This document shows positions 63,721-64,000 of a DNA stretch of 64,000 bases, piece by piece. The DNA comes from Eriocheir sinensis (Eukaryota > Arthropoda > Malacostraca > Decapoda > Varunidae). The notes beneath the pieces are model-generated. The model had not been told where the DNA came from. It saw nothing but the letters and a program-made list of their open reading frames with translations, and did not search any database. Location of the stretch: NCBI RefSeq assembly GCF_024679095.1, contig NC_066516.1, positions 22,298,035 through 22,362,034 of the forward strand, given 5' to 3'. Position 1 is the first letter of the stretch; every line of letters begins with the position of its first letter. Both the position numbers and the translations under genes were made by a program.

Positions 63721-64000
63721 AATCCCCAGTGAACCTCCTCAACACAAAACGCTTCTTGACCTTCGCTCCTCTCAGACACTCTCTATTTACTTCTTATCCT
63801 CCTGCCTGCGTCTTCCCTTCCTCCTGGAGCTGATAAAGTCATCTCGCGTCTCACTTACCTGCCTCATGAGTCATTAATTCACCTGCTCTCCTGCTTCACC
63901 ACCTGCTCCTCTTCACTTACCTGGCTCTCTCTTGTTTCAGCGCCGCACGTTTGTCTCTCTGAAGGTATACCGTTCGTCTGTCTATGTGTCTGTCTGTCTG
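63721..64000. other. High-complexity end of window with splice-like signals
   Basis: Unique-looking DNA with an AP-1 site TGAGTCA (63868-63874) next to TTAATTCACCTG. On the minus strand there are two perfect donor-like CAG/GTAAGTGA sequences (near 63855-63862 and 63914-63921). On the + strand, TCTTGTTTCAG ends at 63940. This suggests an exon or regulatory element on one of the strands. Confidence 0.3.
63941..63964 (+). CDS. Candidate micro-exon
   Basis: CTCTTGTTTCAG and the donor GTATAC bound 24 nt that are open in phase 1 (APHVCLSE after the preceding G). This phase is compatible with the two other tentative exons at 23451 and 51402. The donor is only moderate. Very tentative. Confidence 0.12.

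Overview
The window is eukaryotic nuclear DNA, most likely from a decapod crustacean. The evidence is: spliced genes with GT-AG introns; degenerate TTAGG/CCTAA telomere-type repeats, which is the arthropod telomere unit; tRNA-derived SINEs; several DNA-transposon families; and an extreme load of dinucleotide and trinucleotide microsatellites. The species assignment is inference. I see no prokaryotic genes, operons or CRISPR array.

From about 1 to 20 kb there is one well-supported gene on the + strand, the homologue of SAP130, a subunit of the SIN3-histone deacetylase co-repressor complex. I assembled 17 coding exons, all with AG/GT borders and all with matching phases. They give one uninterrupted frame of 1,111 residues from ATG 3723 to TGA 18720-18722. 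A CRE-bearing GC-rich patch near 1.1 kb is the likely promoter. The introns carry two SINEs, a pogo/Tigger-type transposon relic, a near-palindromic Harbinger-type MITE, a tandem duplication, and an antisense fragment of a non-LTR retrotransposon.

From about 20 to 23.5 kb lie the 3' UTR, intergenic DNA and a CpG-rich block (22.7-23.5 kb). That block ends in a short ATG-initiated segment and a strong splice donor, so it may be the first exon of a second + strand gene. If so, the remaining 40 kb would be mostly its first introns. Two very short, phase-compatible candidate exons (51.40 and 63.94 kb) are listed with low confidence.

From 23.5 to 64 kb the sequence is repeat-dominated. It holds long purine or pyrimidine tracts, GT/GA/TTC/AGG arrays, minisatellites, a 160-bp satellite next to an interstitial telomeric tract, and a broken MULE transposase with repeat-array ends. 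It also holds two 196-bp hAT-like MITEs with perfect 8-bp target duplications. Two TTAA-flanked piggyBac-like elements enclose a reverse-transcriptase fragment. A foldback element has 59-bp perfect arms. A few short high-complexity islands stand out as possible enhancers. Most long open frames here are translations of low-complexity DNA and are not annotated as genes.

The items most worth following up are the TTAA-flanked elements carrying retrotransposon coding sequence, the paired hAT-like MITEs, the MULE with array ends, and the satellite/telomere-repeat junction.
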